Source of the DNA: Bacteroidota bacterium
GTDB taxonomy: Bacteria; Bacteroidota; Bacteroidia; Bacteroidales; Tenuifilaceae
Assembly: GCA_029560875.1 (NCBI GenBank)
Contig: JAKQKB010000015.1
Span: forward strand, 1-42,271
Length of the DNA stretch: 42,271 nucleotides
Reading direction: 5' to 3'
A model generated the notes under the pieces. The model was not told the origin of the DNA. It did not search any database and saw only the letters and a list, made by a program, of their open reading frames with translations. Each line of letters begins with the position of its first letter. Within the stretch, counting starts at the first letter, position 1. Of the stretch, positions 26,388-35,683 are shown one piece after another. The translations under genes and the position numbers were made by a program.

Positions 26388-28136
26388 ATGGAAAAGCAAG
26401 AACTTGAAAAACAGGTTAGAGAAAGAGCACAAAAGTGGCTTAATCCTGCTTTCGATAAGGAGACAAGGGAACAGGTTCAGCACCTATTAGATAAGGATGT
26501 AACCGAACTAATTGAATCGTTTTACCGCGATTTAGAGTTTGGAACTGGCGGTTTACGTGGAATAATGGGCGTTGGAACAAACCGAATGAATATATATACT
26601 GTAGGTATTGCCACGCAAGGGCTATGCAACTATCTGCGTAAACAATTTGCTCATTTGCCAGAAATTAGGGCTGCAATTGCATTCGACTCGCGTAACAACA
26701 GTATGAAATTTGCCGATATTACTTCAAAAGTATTTAGTGCAAATGGAATACGTGTATACCTGTTCGACTCGTTACGTCCCACTCCTGAGCTTAGTTTTGC
26801 CATTAGAACCTACAAATGCCATTGTGGAGTTGTAATTACCGCATCACATAATCCTAAAGAATACAACGGCTACAAGGTTTACTGGGAAGATGGTGGACAG
26901 ATTGTTCCCCCTCATGATAAAAATATTATTAACGAGGTACAGTCAATAAAAGATATTTCTGAGGTTAAGTTTAACGGCGATTCCAACTTAATAAGAGTTA
27001 TTGGTAGTCAAACGGATGAAATTTACATCAATACACTATCTACACTATCACTATCACCCGAAATAATTAAAAAACATAAGAACATAGCTATTGTTTACAC
27101 CCCTATCCACGGAACTGGAGTTGAGTTGGTCCCAAAAACACTGCACAAATTTGGCTTCAACAATATTATAAGCATTCCAGAGCAGGATGTAATTGATGGG
27201 AACTTCCCCACAGTAGTTTCACCAAACCCAGAGGAGTCTGCGGCGCTTAAACTCGCACTTGAGAAAGCCGATGAAATTGATGCTGATATAGTAATGGCCA
27301 CTGACCCAGATGCTGACCGCGTTGGTATTGGTGTTAAGGACAACAATGGAAATTTCATTCTACTAAATGGGAACCAAGCCGCATCTATCCTTATTTACTA
27401 CTTACTCCGTAAATGGAAGGAAAACGGTAAACTAAAAGGTAAGGAGTACATTGTTAAAACAATTGTAACTACTGACCTCCTGGCCGATATTGCAAAAAAA
27501 TTCAACGTTGAAAGTTTTGAGGTTTTAACAGGCTTCAAGTATATAGCCGAAAAAATCAGGGAGTTGGAAGGTGTTAAAACATTCATTGGCGGTGGAGAGG
27601 AGAGCTATGGTTACCTTTGTGGCGATTTTGTTCGCGATAAGGACGCTGTAATTAGCTGCGCTATGTTTGCTGAGATTACTGCCTGGGCCAAAGACCAAGG
27701 AAAATCGGTTTACCAGATTTTGATGGAGATATACCAAGAATTCGGTTTATACAAAGAACACCTTGTATCATTAACCTTAAAGGGGAAGGATGGAGTTGAG
27801 CAAATTGCTCAAATGATGAAGGATTACAGAGCCAATCCACCCAAAAGTATCGATGGTTCAAGAGTTAAAACTGTTCACGATTACCAAAAACAGGAAACAA
27901 CAGATACTGCAACAAGGAAAATTTCGAGCATTAATCAACCAAAATCCGATGTTCTGCAATTTATTGCAGAGGATGGCACCAAGGTATCGGTTCGGCCTTC
28001 GGGTACAGAGCCCAAAATTAAGTTTTATTTTGGGGTGAAAGGGGAACTTAAATCTGGATCGGAATTGGAAAATCAACTCAAAGAGTTAGATGCCAAGATT
28101 GCAAGAATTGTAGAGGAACTGGGAATTAAGAAGTAG
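26388..28136 (+). CDS. Phospho-sugar mutase (alpha-D-phosphohexomutase; phosphoglucomutase/phosphomannomutase)
   Basis: Interconverts hexose 1- and 6-phosphates through a phosphoserine intermediate. The phosphoserine loop is TASHNP with Ser153, the Mg2+ loop is DPDADRVG from Asp306, the sugar-specificity loop GGGEESYGY lies near 401-409, and the phosphate-binding loop RPSGTEPK is near the C-terminus. At 582 residues it belongs to the longer PGM2-like bacterial branch. GEESYG is common to phosphoglucomutases of this branch, so glucose-1-phosphate is the likeliest product. It would feed the nucleotide-sugar genes just upstream, but the 120-base gap with repeats suggests separate transcription. 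Confidence 0.93.
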   Translation: MEKQELEKQVRERAQKWLNPAFDKETREQVQHLLDKDVTELIESFYRDLEFGTGGLRGIMGVGTNRMNIYTVGIATQGLCNYLRKQFAHLPEIRAAIAFDSRNNSMKFADITSKVFSANGIRVYLFDSLRPTPELSFAIRTYKCHCGVVITASHNPKEYNGYKVYWEDGGQIVPPHDKNIINEVQSIKDISEVKFNGDSNLIRVIGSQTDEIYINTLSTLSLSPEIIKKHKNIAIVYTPIHGTGVELVPKTLHKFGFNNIISIPEQDVIDGNFPTVVSPNPEESAALKLALEKADEIDADIVMATDPDADRVGIGVKDNNGNFILLNGNQAASILIYYLLRKWKENGKLKGKEYIVKTIVTTDLLADIAKKFNVESFEVLTGFKYIAEKIRELEGVKTFIGGGEESYGYLCGDFVRDKDAVISCAMFAEITAWAKDQGKSVYQILMEIYQEFGLYKEHLVSLTLKGKDGVEQIAQMMKDYRANPPKSIDGSRVKTVHDYQKQETTDTATRKISSINQPKSDVLQFIAEDGTKVSVRPSGTEPKIKFYFGVKGELKSGSELENQLKELDAKIARIVEELGIKK

Positions 28137-28165
28137 ATTATTGAGAGATTAGGAGATTAAGTAAA

Positions 28166-28582
28166 ATGAAATCGTACCGTAAAGAGTTGTGGTTTGAGAC
28201 CAGCAAGCGTCGTGAACTAATTAATATTACCCGCGATGTGGAGAAATGCCTTGCCGAAAGTGGCATAAAAGAAGGCATGGCGTTGGTAAATGCTATGCAT
28301 ATTACTTCAAGCATATTTATTAATGACGATGAGAGCGGTTTACATCACGATTTTGAGGTTTGGCTGGAAAAGTTAGCACCCGAGAAACCTCACTCTCAGT
28401 ATAAACATAACGGGTTTGAGGATAATGCCGATGCACATCTAAAGCGCACCATAATGGGACGTGAAGTGGTTGTCGCAATAACTCAGGGCAAACTCGATTT
28501 TGGGCCTTGGGAACAAATATTCTATGGAGAGTTCGACGGAATTCGCCGTAAACGGGTCTTAGTAAAGATTATTGGGGAATAA
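28166..28582 (+). CDS. YjbQ/UPF0047 family protein (first of two)
   Basis: A 138-residue YjbQ-family protein. The family is annotated as secondary thiamine-phosphate synthase because some members rescue thiE loss, but the physiological role is unsettled. Conserved features here are [13 protein letters not shown] (the HxT/S metal-site region, about 43-55), [13 protein letters not shown] (about 90-102), and [20 protein letters not shown]. The segment [19 protein letters not shown] marks a different subgroup from the second copy at 38877. It lies 29 bases after the phosphohexomutase gene and ends at a strong terminator, so it is probably co-transcribed with it. Confidence 0.88.
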   Translation: MKSYRKELWFETSKRRELINITRDVEKCLAESGIKEGMALVNAMHITSSIFINDDESGLHHDFEVWLEKLAPEKPHSQYKHNGFEDNADAHLKRTIMGREVVVAITQGKLDFGPWEQIFYGEFDGIRRKRVLVKIIGE

Positions 28583-28585
28583 ACT

Positions 28586-28615
28586 AAGAAACGCTGGAAT
28601 AATCCAGCGTTTCTT
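28586..28615. terminator. Bidirectional hairpin terminator
   Basis: Perfect 13-bp stem (28586-28598 with 28603-28615) and a 4-nt loop ATAA, three bases past the YjbQ stop and 10 bases beyond the convergent lipoprotein stop. The stem ends in TTTCTT, so the U-rich part is within the stem. It can serve both strands. Confidence 0.75.
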
Positions 28616-28625
28616 ATTCATAAAC

Positions 28626-29618
28626 TTACTCACCATCCCAGCCAACAATTCGGGCTAGAATCCACCACATTGCATAGGCTTTGCGGTTAGCTGTGATATG
28701 TTGGTCATTGTGTTCGCCATAAATAACATCGCCATCGGTGGTTTTATTTTGATACCAATGCTGACCTTGCGTGTGCGAGCCCTGCCAATCTATATAAAAG
28801 TTCCCGCCATACTTCGCTGAAGCTCCATTATCGTCAGTATCGTCCCAGTAAGTACCATTCATATCGTGGGTATCAATGCTATAGTAATCTAAGCAAAGTT
28901 GATGGTTCTGATTGCAAAAGTTGATAATTAAATCTGCCTGATTTTTTGGTAATCCACTGCCAATATTGTTACCCTCCTCGGCATGTCCAGTCATAAAAAT
29001 AAAGTAAACTGGCCTAGCACGTTGGCCAACGCCTGTTCCTATTTTTGAACCATCCTTTCCGTACTCATCTATAAGCGTTTGCATTCCTGCAAGGTAATTA
29101 TCGGAAACGCTATGCCCGCTAATGCTACACCACGACCACATTATAACATTGATATGCGCATTATCGGGGTCGTCCAGAAAATTGCGTGTTGCTTGAAGAA
29201 ACGCAGTTTCTTCCCGGCTAAGGTCTGAAGCATCAACCCCAGGCTCTGCATAACTTCCTATGGCATAATCGTTAAAGTCCAGTTTATTTGTTGTTGGATT
29301 GAAATTGGTAATTCCAAACAACTCCGAATCGCCAGTTTTATAATCCTTCAAACCAAATAACCCAAAAGTAACATGAGTTCCGTGGGAAGTATGCTGGTAG
29401 GCAATATGGAGCATATTCCTTGCAGAATCGATATACTGCTCAGGAATCGACCTTAACACAGTTTCAGTTGCAACTGTATGCCCAGCAATGTATGGTCCAG
29501 CAACGATACTTCCGTCTAAATTAACATCAATATTAGTTGGTGTTGAATCGCTCTTCTCGCATTGATAAAATGTTAGCAATAAAATTGCCCCCATTAATAA
29601 TTTTGAAATTGTCTTCAT
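28626..29618 (-). CDS. Exported protein with HTSHG and GHS motifs, probable lipoprotein
   Basis: A 330-residue exported protein. The N-terminus (MKTISKLLMGAILLLTFYQC) is a signal with Cys20 as a plausible but poor lipobox cysteine (FYQC, no Leu at -3). The mature protein has several short, presumably conserved blocks: IAYQHTSHGTH at 72-82, MWSWCSISGHS at 160-170, FIFMTGHAE at 206-214, SIDTHDMN at 247-254, and NDQHITANRKAYAMWW near 304-319. The His/Asp/Ser/Trp pattern looks enzymatic, perhaps a hydrolase or carbohydrate-binding enzyme, but I do not recognise a named family and cannot assign a triad. It is convergent with the YjbQ gene and shares its terminator. Confidence 0.82.
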   Translation of the reverse strand: MKTISKLLMGAILLLTFYQCEKSDSTPTNIDVNLDGSIVAGPYIAGHTVATETVLRSIPEQYIDSARNMLHIAYQHTSHGTHVTFGLFGLKDYKTGDSELFGITNFNPTTNKLDFNDYAIGSYAEPGVDASDLSREETAFLQATRNFLDDPDNAHINVIMWSWCSISGHSVSDNYLAGMQTLIDEYGKDGSKIGTGVGQRARPVYFIFMTGHAEEGNNIGSGLPKNQADLIINFCNQNHQLCLDYYSIDTHDMNGTYWDDTDDNGASAKYGGNFYIDWQGSHTQGQHWYQNKTTDGDVIYGEHNDQHITANRKAYAMWWILARIVGWDGE

Positions 29619-29656
29619 CTTTTTAATTGATTTTAAATTGATAGTTTTAATAATTA

Positions 29657-30340
29657 CTACTTAAGTTTTATATAATCATAATTGACATTTCTATTTCTTA
29701 GTATTCTACGCAACTCCCTGCGAGTTGGGTTCAGGTAATACTCCTTGGGCTCATTCTTCAACGTATCAATTAGACCTGCAACCCGGGTTACCCCTTTTAG
29801 TTTCTTTACTTGCTCGGTATCGAGTAAATCGTCGAAATTAAGAGTATTGCCCTTTAGGTGTAGTACCTTAACAAGCCAAATACCATCGGTTGTTCTGGTA
29901 TTCAAAAAACAGTACCCTCTGTATTTACGAACCAATTGGGAGTCGGATATCTCGAACATCCTGTTTTCAGCCTTAACGTTTACCTTAACAGAATCGCCCT
30001 TGAACTTAATATCGAGGTAAAGGCCATTACTAAGCCAATTTTCCCTTTTCTCCGATACATAAATTTGGGTATCGCGCTTTATGGTTAACTTCAAATCGCG
30101 CTCAATTTCAACAATACTATCGCGCGGAACAATTTCCTCCGATATCCAATACGAAACAACGCTCGTGCTATCTATCACAAGAATTGAACTATCCGTGTTA
30201 CATGAATATTGGCCATAATACTCACGGGGTATTCGAGTAAGATTTTTACCATCCTTTGGCTGTGGTTGAACAAACTTAACCTGTGGTCCACAAGTTGTAA
30301 GAATGAACAAACTGAACAGAATTATCAGAAATCTTCTCAT
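29657..30340 (-). CDS. Lipoprotein of unknown function
   Basis: A 227-residue lipoprotein. The frame is open to 30388, but the ATG at 30340 is chosen because it starts a clean lipoprotein signal (MRRFLIILFSLFILTTCGPQ, Cys17), while the longer version would bury that signal behind 16 polar residues. The mature part is basic at its C-terminus (RRELRRILRNR near the end) and beta-rich before that, with repeated Asp/Ser/Val stretches. No family is recognised. It lies 17 bases downstream of the aminopeptidase P gene, so the two are likely one transcript. Confidence 0.8.
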   Translation of the reverse strand: MRRFLIILFSLFILTTCGPQVKFVQPQPKDGKNLTRIPREYYGQYSCNTDSSILVIDSTSVVSYWISEEIVPRDSIVEIERDLKLTIKRDTQIYVSEKRENWLSNGLYLDIKFKGDSVKVNVKAENRMFEISDSQLVRKYRGYCFLNTRTTDGIWLVKVLHLKGNTLNFDDLLDTEQVKKLKGVTRVAGLIDTLKNEPKEYYLNPTRRELRRILRNRNVNYDYIKLK

Positions 30341-30357
30341 ACCCAAAAGTTTTAGTT

Positions 30358-32133
30358 TTATATGGGTTTGGTCTTTTCCTTCAACCATTCCTTGTGTTCA
30401 GCATCGAGATGTGCCGATAGACGCTCGTACACCATACTGTGGTAATTATTTAACCACTCCCGTTCATCGCTCCATAGCATATCAACATCAATTGCCTTAG
30501 TATCGATTGGGCAAAGTGTTAACGTTTCGAACTTAAGGAATCGACCAAAATCGTTAGTTTCATCATCAACGCAAACAATCAAATTTTCAATTCTAATTCC
30601 ATGCTTACCAGCCCTGTACAAACCAGGTTCATTGGACATTAACATTCCAACTTCTATGGGCAAATGGTTGTCGGGACGAATTTGCTGAGGACCCTCATGA
30701 ACATTAAGGAAATACCCAACACCATGACCAGTTCCATGACCATAATTTATATTGTTTGACCAAAGCGCCATACGAGCTAAAGTATCGAGCTGTGAGCCAC
30801 GTGTTCCAACAGGAAACTTTGCCATTGCCAAACGAATCATTCCCTTAAGTACCAATGTATAATCAAATTTTTCGTCCTTGGTTGGCTTGCTCAAATGAAC
30901 TGTTCTGGTAATATCTGTAGTTCCATTTAGGTACTGACCGCCAGAATCGACTAACAAAAATCCATCCTTCTCAATTTTAGAACTTGTTTCAGGAGTTGCG
31001 CTATAATGCACAATTGCACCGTGCTCCTTGTAACCCACAATTGAACCAAAACTCTCCGAAACAAAATGCTTACGCTTACTCCTGAACTCAAGAATTTTTT
31101 CACCAACCGACAACTCTGTTATTTCTCGTTTGCCAACATTACTCTCTAGCCAATAAAGGAATTCAACCATTGCTACTCCATCCTGCACCATTGCAGTTCT
31201 AATACCATCCACCTCCGCAGGGTATTTGCGTGCTTTAATCTCTGTTGCAAGACCTAAGGTCTCAATAACCTTAACCTTTTCGGGTATTTGAGAGTGAATT
31301 TGGAAGTTTGTTTTTGCAGGGTCAATAATTACAGTATCCTTTTTAGTCAACTTGGATAGATACTTAAAAACCTTACCATAATCCTTAACATCAACACCCT
31401 CACTTTGTAGGTATTCCAGTAAAGTTGAATCCACTTTACTACGGTCAATAAATAAAGTAGCAGTATCGTCGTCAACAATAGCGTAGCTAAGAACCACAGG
31501 GTTAAAAGATATATCGGAACCACGAATATTGAATGTCCAGCAAATCTCATCTAAAGCACACATTAAATATGCAGTTGCATCGCGTACAAGCAATGATTTA
31601 CGAATTGCACCCAACTTTTCAGCAATAGATATTTTAGCAAACTCCAACTCATGAGCAAAAACCTTATCGTTGGGTAAATCGGGTCTATCGTCCCAAAGTT
31701 TTGAAACAATATCGATATTCGGATTACATGAAAAACCATTTTTCTTAAAACCGTCAATATAGGAACGAGCAGAGTTTAGCGAGAAAACTAAACCATCGAA
31801 ACCAATTACGGAACCTTTTCGCAGATTCATCGAAAGCCAAGTTGGGATATCGGGGGTTTCAGGTAATCCCATTTTACAAAGCTCTATACCCGAACCTTCT
31901 AACTGCTGCTCTGCTTGAAGGAAATACCTAGAATCAGTCCAAAGGGCTGCATTTTCCATGGTAACAACTAATGTACCGGCAGAACCATTAAAGCCAGATG
32001 CCCATATACGCATTTTCCAGTAATCGGGGATGTACTCGCTAATATGGGGGTCGCTATGAGGAATTATGTAGGCATTAATATCCTTTTTCTTCATCTGCTG
32101 GCGCAGGGCCTTGAGTTTCTCGCTAGTTTCCAT
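30358..32133 (-). CDS. Aminopeptidase P family metallopeptidase (M24B)
   Basis: Removes the N-terminal residue from peptides with Pro in second position, using two divalent metals. At 591 residues it is the long, XPNPEP1-like form with two creatinase-type N-domains (about 1-310) before the pita-bread M24 domain. Metal ligands are visible: Asp pair in LVDSGGQYLNGTTDITR, His in GHGTGHGVG, Glu in SNEPGLY, and Glu in GIRIENL. There is no signal peptide, so it is cytosolic and may finish peptides imported after cleavage by exported peptidases such as the DPP-IV-type enzyme in this window. It is followed 17 bases later by a lipoprotein gene. Confidence 0.93.
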   Translation of the reverse strand: METSEKLKALRQQMKKKDINAYIIPHSDPHISEYIPDYWKMRIWASGFNGSAGTLVVTMENAALWTDSRYFLQAEQQLEGSGIELCKMGLPETPDIPTWLSMNLRKGSVIGFDGLVFSLNSARSYIDGFKKNGFSCNPNIDIVSKLWDDRPDLPNDKVFAHELEFAKISIAEKLGAIRKSLLVRDATAYLMCALDEICWTFNIRGSDISFNPVVLSYAIVDDDTATLFIDRSKVDSTLLEYLQSEGVDVKDYGKVFKYLSKLTKKDTVIIDPAKTNFQIHSQIPEKVKVIETLGLATEIKARKYPAEVDGIRTAMVQDGVAMVEFLYWLESNVGKREITELSVGEKILEFRSKRKHFVSESFGSIVGYKEHGAIVHYSATPETSSKIEKDGFLLVDSGGQYLNGTTDITRTVHLSKPTKDEKFDYTLVLKGMIRLAMAKFPVGTRGSQLDTLARMALWSNNINYGHGTGHGVGYFLNVHEGPQQIRPDNHLPIEVGMLMSNEPGLYRAGKHGIRIENLIVCVDDETNDFGRFLKFETLTLCPIDTKAIDVDMLWSDEREWLNNYHSMVYERLSAHLDAEHKEWLKEKTKPI

Positions 32134-32167
32134 TTATTGCTCTTTTTAGTTTGCGTTCGGAAGAGTA

Positions 32168-32175
32168 CAAAAATA
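32168..32175 (-). promoter_or_regulatory. Candidate -7 promoter element for the aminopeptidase P gene
   Basis: TATTTTTG on the minus strand fits TAnnTTTG and gives a leader of about 30 bases. No -33 box at the right distance. Confidence 0.33.
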
Positions 32176-32210
32176 AGCCTTTCAACATTATTATTGGGCA
32201 CTAAATTGCA

Positions 32211-35054
32211 TTAACTCACCAAAAAAATTTCCAGAACTTCTGATAATATGTTTGTGTCGATTGGTTTAGTAATATAACCATTACAACCAGCAGCTTCAGC
32301 CTTTAACCTGTCCTCGTCCGATGCGTAGGCCGTTTGTGCAATAATTGGAATTTGAGGATTAATCTGCTTTATCTCCATTGTTGCGGCATAACCATCCATA
32401 ACTGGCATTCGGATATCCATTAAAACGGCATCGATATTCTGATTTATTGAATTAACTAAATCGACAGCCTCTTTTCCGTTTTTAGCCCACAGCGTTGTTG
32501 CACCCCATGTAATAAGCAACTCATTCAAAACAAGATAGTTAACCTCCTCGTCGTCAACAATCAAAATTACTTTATTCTTAAAGTCTACTTTTTTATGAAT
32601 ATCAATCATCTCATCGGCAAACTCTGTACTTCTGATTGATTGACTTATTAATGGAAGTATAATATTTATTGTTGTTCCTGCACCCACCTCTGATTTAATT
32701 GATATATCACCATTGAGTAGTGTTATTATCTCCTTTGATATTTTTAAACCAAGGCCTGAACTAACTTGGGATTGAGAATCGCTTAATTGACGATAGTTTT
32801 CAAAAATAAACTCCTGTATTTTTGGGTCAATACCAATACCTGTGTCTTTAACGAACAGGTTAATCTTATCGTTAAGTATTGAATAACCCAACTCAACAAT
32901 TCCCCTCTCAGTGAATTTTAGGGCATTATCAATTAGGTTTTCAATTACCTGAACTAAACGACCCTCATCTGTAAATAGTTCTAAAAAATCGGTTCCCTCC
33001 GGAATAGATAACTTTAATTCTATTCCATCGCGTTTGAATAAAGACAATTCATTAAAATAAAAGTTATAAATATCCTTTAGAAGATTATTGATATTTACCT
33101 CTGTATGGACAATTGTTAATTCGCCCTTTTCAATTTTATTGAAGTCGATAATATCGTTTATAAGCCTTGTTAAGGACTTTCCCTTACTATTTATAATGTT
33201 AATGTACTGTTTTTTTGTAGCATCGTTTAACTCCGAGTTAGCCAAAAGCTGACTAAAACCAAGAATTGCATTTAATGGAGTTCTTATTTCGTGGCTTACA
33301 TGGGTAAGCAAGTCGAGTTTACGAGCGTTGGTTTTCCTCAGTTCATCTAATCGACGAATATAGTCTCGCTCTAAGTTTATTTTACCAATAGCCTGCGATG
33401 TTATTGCAGCAATATCGCCTAACGATTCAGTATCGAAGTTGGCTTCAGAGGCCGAGTTAAACACAACTATTCCGCCATACAAATGATTATCAGAAACAAG
33501 TCCACTAAAGTAAATTTCATCCACATTAAAGTGTTTCTCCACAATTTTGGCGGCAGAGACAGAAATAAAACCATCCGATATTTCGTAGAATGTGTAATCT
33601 AACTTTACGGCATGATTGATTTTTAGAAGTTCTACAAGCTCTGGTTTTAGCAAAAATCGGCGACCAACGGGGTTCCACCCCAATTCATCAACAAAAGTCT
33701 CCCAAACTCGATGCGACAGACCAAAAATCCCCTCTACTGTTATAAAATTATCGGAGGAGTCGAACGAAAAAACAAGACTAACCTTTTTGTGGTAGATTCT
33801 TTCGAGCTCTTCACCCAGTATAAAGAACAAATTCTCTTCGTTTGAATGCGATAAAAGCCGCTCGGCCATACTAGGAATTCTATTCAGCCTTAATTCCAAT
33901 GCTTCTTTCTGTTCCTCTAGCTGTCTTAAATAAGTAATGTCTCGCCCAATAACAAATAAATCCTCAACATTTTCAAGCCCTTGCACTAAAGTCCAAGAAA
34001 CAATACGTTCCAATCCTTCCTTACTGGAAATTGAGCACTCAAAGGATTTTGTTCCACCACTCTTAACAAAATCGACAAATCGTTTATAGGTATCGGGTGA
34101 CGGTATAAGAATCTTTTTTAAAACCTGCTCTTCCGATAATTCCTGTAACTTATATCCAAGGCTCTTCTCAGTGTACTTATTGCAAAATGATAAGCAAAAA
34201 CTAGGGTCAAATCCAAATACAAAAAGTTGATGCAAGTTCATTAACGAGGGATATCGCATTTTTTTTGGCTCGCCTCCCTCCCATTCAATAACCGAGGAAA
34301 TATCAACCAACGCACCTTCTACAACATCAATATTATCAATACATTTGGTCGCTAAAAGTTTTACCCTTCGATTAAGTTTATCAGGACTTGTGTAATTAAA
34401 TCCCATACTAAAACTAGCATCGGAGGATTTAACAAATTGTCCCCAACGTTGAACTAAAAGATTTAATTCTACAGCAGACACACAGGCCTTTAAACTTTCG
34501 AAAAGCGAAAACGAATTACCCGTAGTTTTAAAATTAAATATGGCTTGTCCTGCATTAAACCATTGGAATGTATCGTCGGCTGGTCGATAACTAAAAAAAG
34601 AAAAATAGATATTTTTCTTCTCGGTTACAGCAGGTTGCTGAGTGTACTTGTTAGTATCAATATCAAAAAATTTACCAATTATAATTGAAACATTGCCCTG
34701 TTCATCGTGCTCAGCAACAGTTGCCTTTGTACGTGCCCAGCGCCAATAGCCTTTCCGTAGAACTCTAAATTCTAAATCGCCCGAAATGGCTTTATCGGAC
34801 AGTAATCGGGCAAAAGCCTTCTGCAATACTTTTTTATCATCGGGATGCACTGCGCTAAAAAAATCGTCGAGGGCAATTCCCTCATCATCGGATTTTATGC
34901 CAATTGCAGCAAGTATTTTCTTGCTAAAATGAATATGGTTAGACTTACTATCCCAATACCAAAAACCAACCTCCAAAAAGCGCTGAATATGCCCAAAAAA
35001 TTCCCTTGTGTTGGGTGCATTATAGAAAAGATGATTAGCGTTCGTCTTTCGCAT
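32211..35054 (-). CDS. Soluble hybrid sensor histidine kinase (PAS-PAS-GAF-like-HisKA-HATPase-REC)
   Basis: A 947-residue cytosolic hybrid kinase with no membrane segment or signal peptide. In order: a PAS fold (about 15-125, with VHPDDKK), a poorly conserved region, a second PAS (about 280-375), a GAF-like segment (about 385-560), the dimerisation/phospho-acceptor helix with His588 in SHEIRTPLN, the ATPase with NLIDNALKF, DTGIGI and SSGLGLKIS, and a C-terminal receiver with Asp880 in LMDIRMPVMDGY. The ATG at 35054 is preferred to a GTG at 35075. It has a receiver but no output domain, so phosphate must pass to a separate protein not seen here. A small putative DNA-binding protein is divergently encoded. 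Confidence 0.93.
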   Translation of the reverse strand: MRKTNANHLFYNAPNTREFFGHIQRFLEVGFWYWDSKSNHIHFSKKILAAIGIKSDDEGIALDDFFSAVHPDDKKVLQKAFARLLSDKAISGDLEFRVLRKGYWRWARTKATVAEHDEQGNVSIIIGKFFDIDTNKYTQQPAVTEKKNIYFSFFSYRPADDTFQWFNAGQAIFNFKTTGNSFSLFESLKACVSAVELNLLVQRWGQFVKSSDASFSMGFNYTSPDKLNRRVKLLATKCIDNIDVVEGALVDISSVIEWEGGEPKKMRYPSLMNLHQLFVFGFDPSFCLSFCNKYTEKSLGYKLQELSEEQVLKKILIPSPDTYKRFVDFVKSGGTKSFECSISSKEGLERIVSWTLVQGLENVEDLFVIGRDITYLRQLEEQKEALELRLNRIPSMAERLLSHSNEENLFFILGEELERIYHKKVSLVFSFDSSDNFITVEGIFGLSHRVWETFVDELGWNPVGRRFLLKPELVELLKINHAVKLDYTFYEISDGFISVSAAKIVEKHFNVDEIYFSGLVSDNHLYGGIVVFNSASEANFDTESLGDIAAITSQAIGKINLERDYIRRLDELRKTNARKLDLLTHVSHEIRTPLNAILGFSQLLANSELNDATKKQYINIINSKGKSLTRLINDIIDFNKIEKGELTIVHTEVNINNLLKDIYNFYFNELSLFKRDGIELKLSIPEGTDFLELFTDEGRLVQVIENLIDNALKFTERGIVELGYSILNDKINLFVKDTGIGIDPKIQEFIFENYRQLSDSQSQVSSGLGLKISKEIITLLNGDISIKSEVGAGTTINIILPLISQSIRSTEFADEMIDIHKKVDFKNKVILIVDDEEVNYLVLNELLITWGATTLWAKNGKEAVDLVNSINQNIDAVLMDIRMPVMDGYAATMEIKQINPQIPIIAQTAYASDEDRLKAEAAGCNGYITKPIDTNILSEVLEIFLVS

Positions 35055-35153
35055 GTCAATTGAATATTGAATCACATTAAAAATATCAACAGAATAAAAC
35101 TCTAACTAACAGCACATTAATCCATTTATTTAAAATTACTAAATGAAATAATG

Positions 35154-35174
35154 TTGAAATTTAGCAAATTTCAA
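35154..35174. promoter_or_regulatory. 21-bp perfect palindrome, candidate operator
   Basis: TTGAAATTT-AGC-AAATTTCAA: 9-bp arms around a 3-nt centre, about 100 bases upstream of the kinase start and 234 bases upstream of the small DNA-binding protein gene. The remaining roughly 350-base gap between these divergent genes is AT-rich, with no gene or other clear structure. The palindrome could be a dimer binding site, perhaps for the adjacent ribbon-helix-helix-like protein, but chance cannot be excluded in AT-rich DNA. Confidence 0.4.
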
Positions 35175-35407
35175 ACGATTACGGAACTATTCACTCATTT
35201 TTTTGTTCACACATATCAAAACATCGCTCAACATTTAGATTTTATAGCGAATTATCAATATTATCTACGAAAAACTCTTTATTTTACTGGGTAAACAGAA
35301 GAAACTGTTAAAAACTTTTGAATAATTGTTAAGTATTTATTGAACAACCATGGCATTGGGTTCAATTACATTTAATTTCTTTGCATTAGAATTGGATTTT
35401 TACAACA

Positions 35408-35608
35408 ATGACTAAACGCCCAGGCTTTAATACCGATAAGCTAAAAAGAGTACACCGAAAAGAATTGCTATTCAACACCAGCGAGTTGGATGCAATTGAT
35501 ATGTACTGCAAACGATACAAAATCAGAAATAAATCGAAATTCTTACGCGAGGCAATCATTGCCAAAGTGCTAAATCGCTTTGAGCAGGATTATCCAAGGT
35601 TGTTCTAA
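35408..35608 (+). CDS. Small ribbon-helix-helix-like protein
   Basis: A 66-residue basic protein. After a Lys/Arg-rich N-terminus comes a pattern fitting a ribbon-helix-helix fold: a short strand (RKELLFNTS, about 18-26), helix A (ELDAIDMYCKRY), a turn (KIRNKSK), helix B (FLREAIIAKVLNRFE), and the ending DYPRLF. Similar small proteins with N/KSxFLREAI are, from memory, common in Bacteroidota and of unknown function. DNA binding is inferred, not shown. It diverges from the hybrid kinase. A weak promoter-like pair (TTG at 35356 and TTTCTTTG at 35376-35383) precedes it. Confidence 0.78.
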   Translation: MTKRPGFNTDKLKRVHRKELLFNTSELDAIDMYCKRYKIRNKSKFLREAIIAKVLNRFEQDYPRLF

Positions 35609-35615
35609 TCGAAAC

Positions 35616-35646
35616 GGAGTAATGGATTGATGGAGTTTTGGAGTTA
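35616..35646. repeat. Short 8-nt degenerate repeat
   Basis: Three consecutive 8-nt units TGGATTGA, TGGAGTTT and TGGAGTTA (35623-35646), preceded by GGAGTAA. It lies in the 75-base gap between two convergent genes. Confidence 0.55.
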
Positions 35647-35683
35647 TAAATCCCAATAATTATAACATTTACTAATTTGTCTA

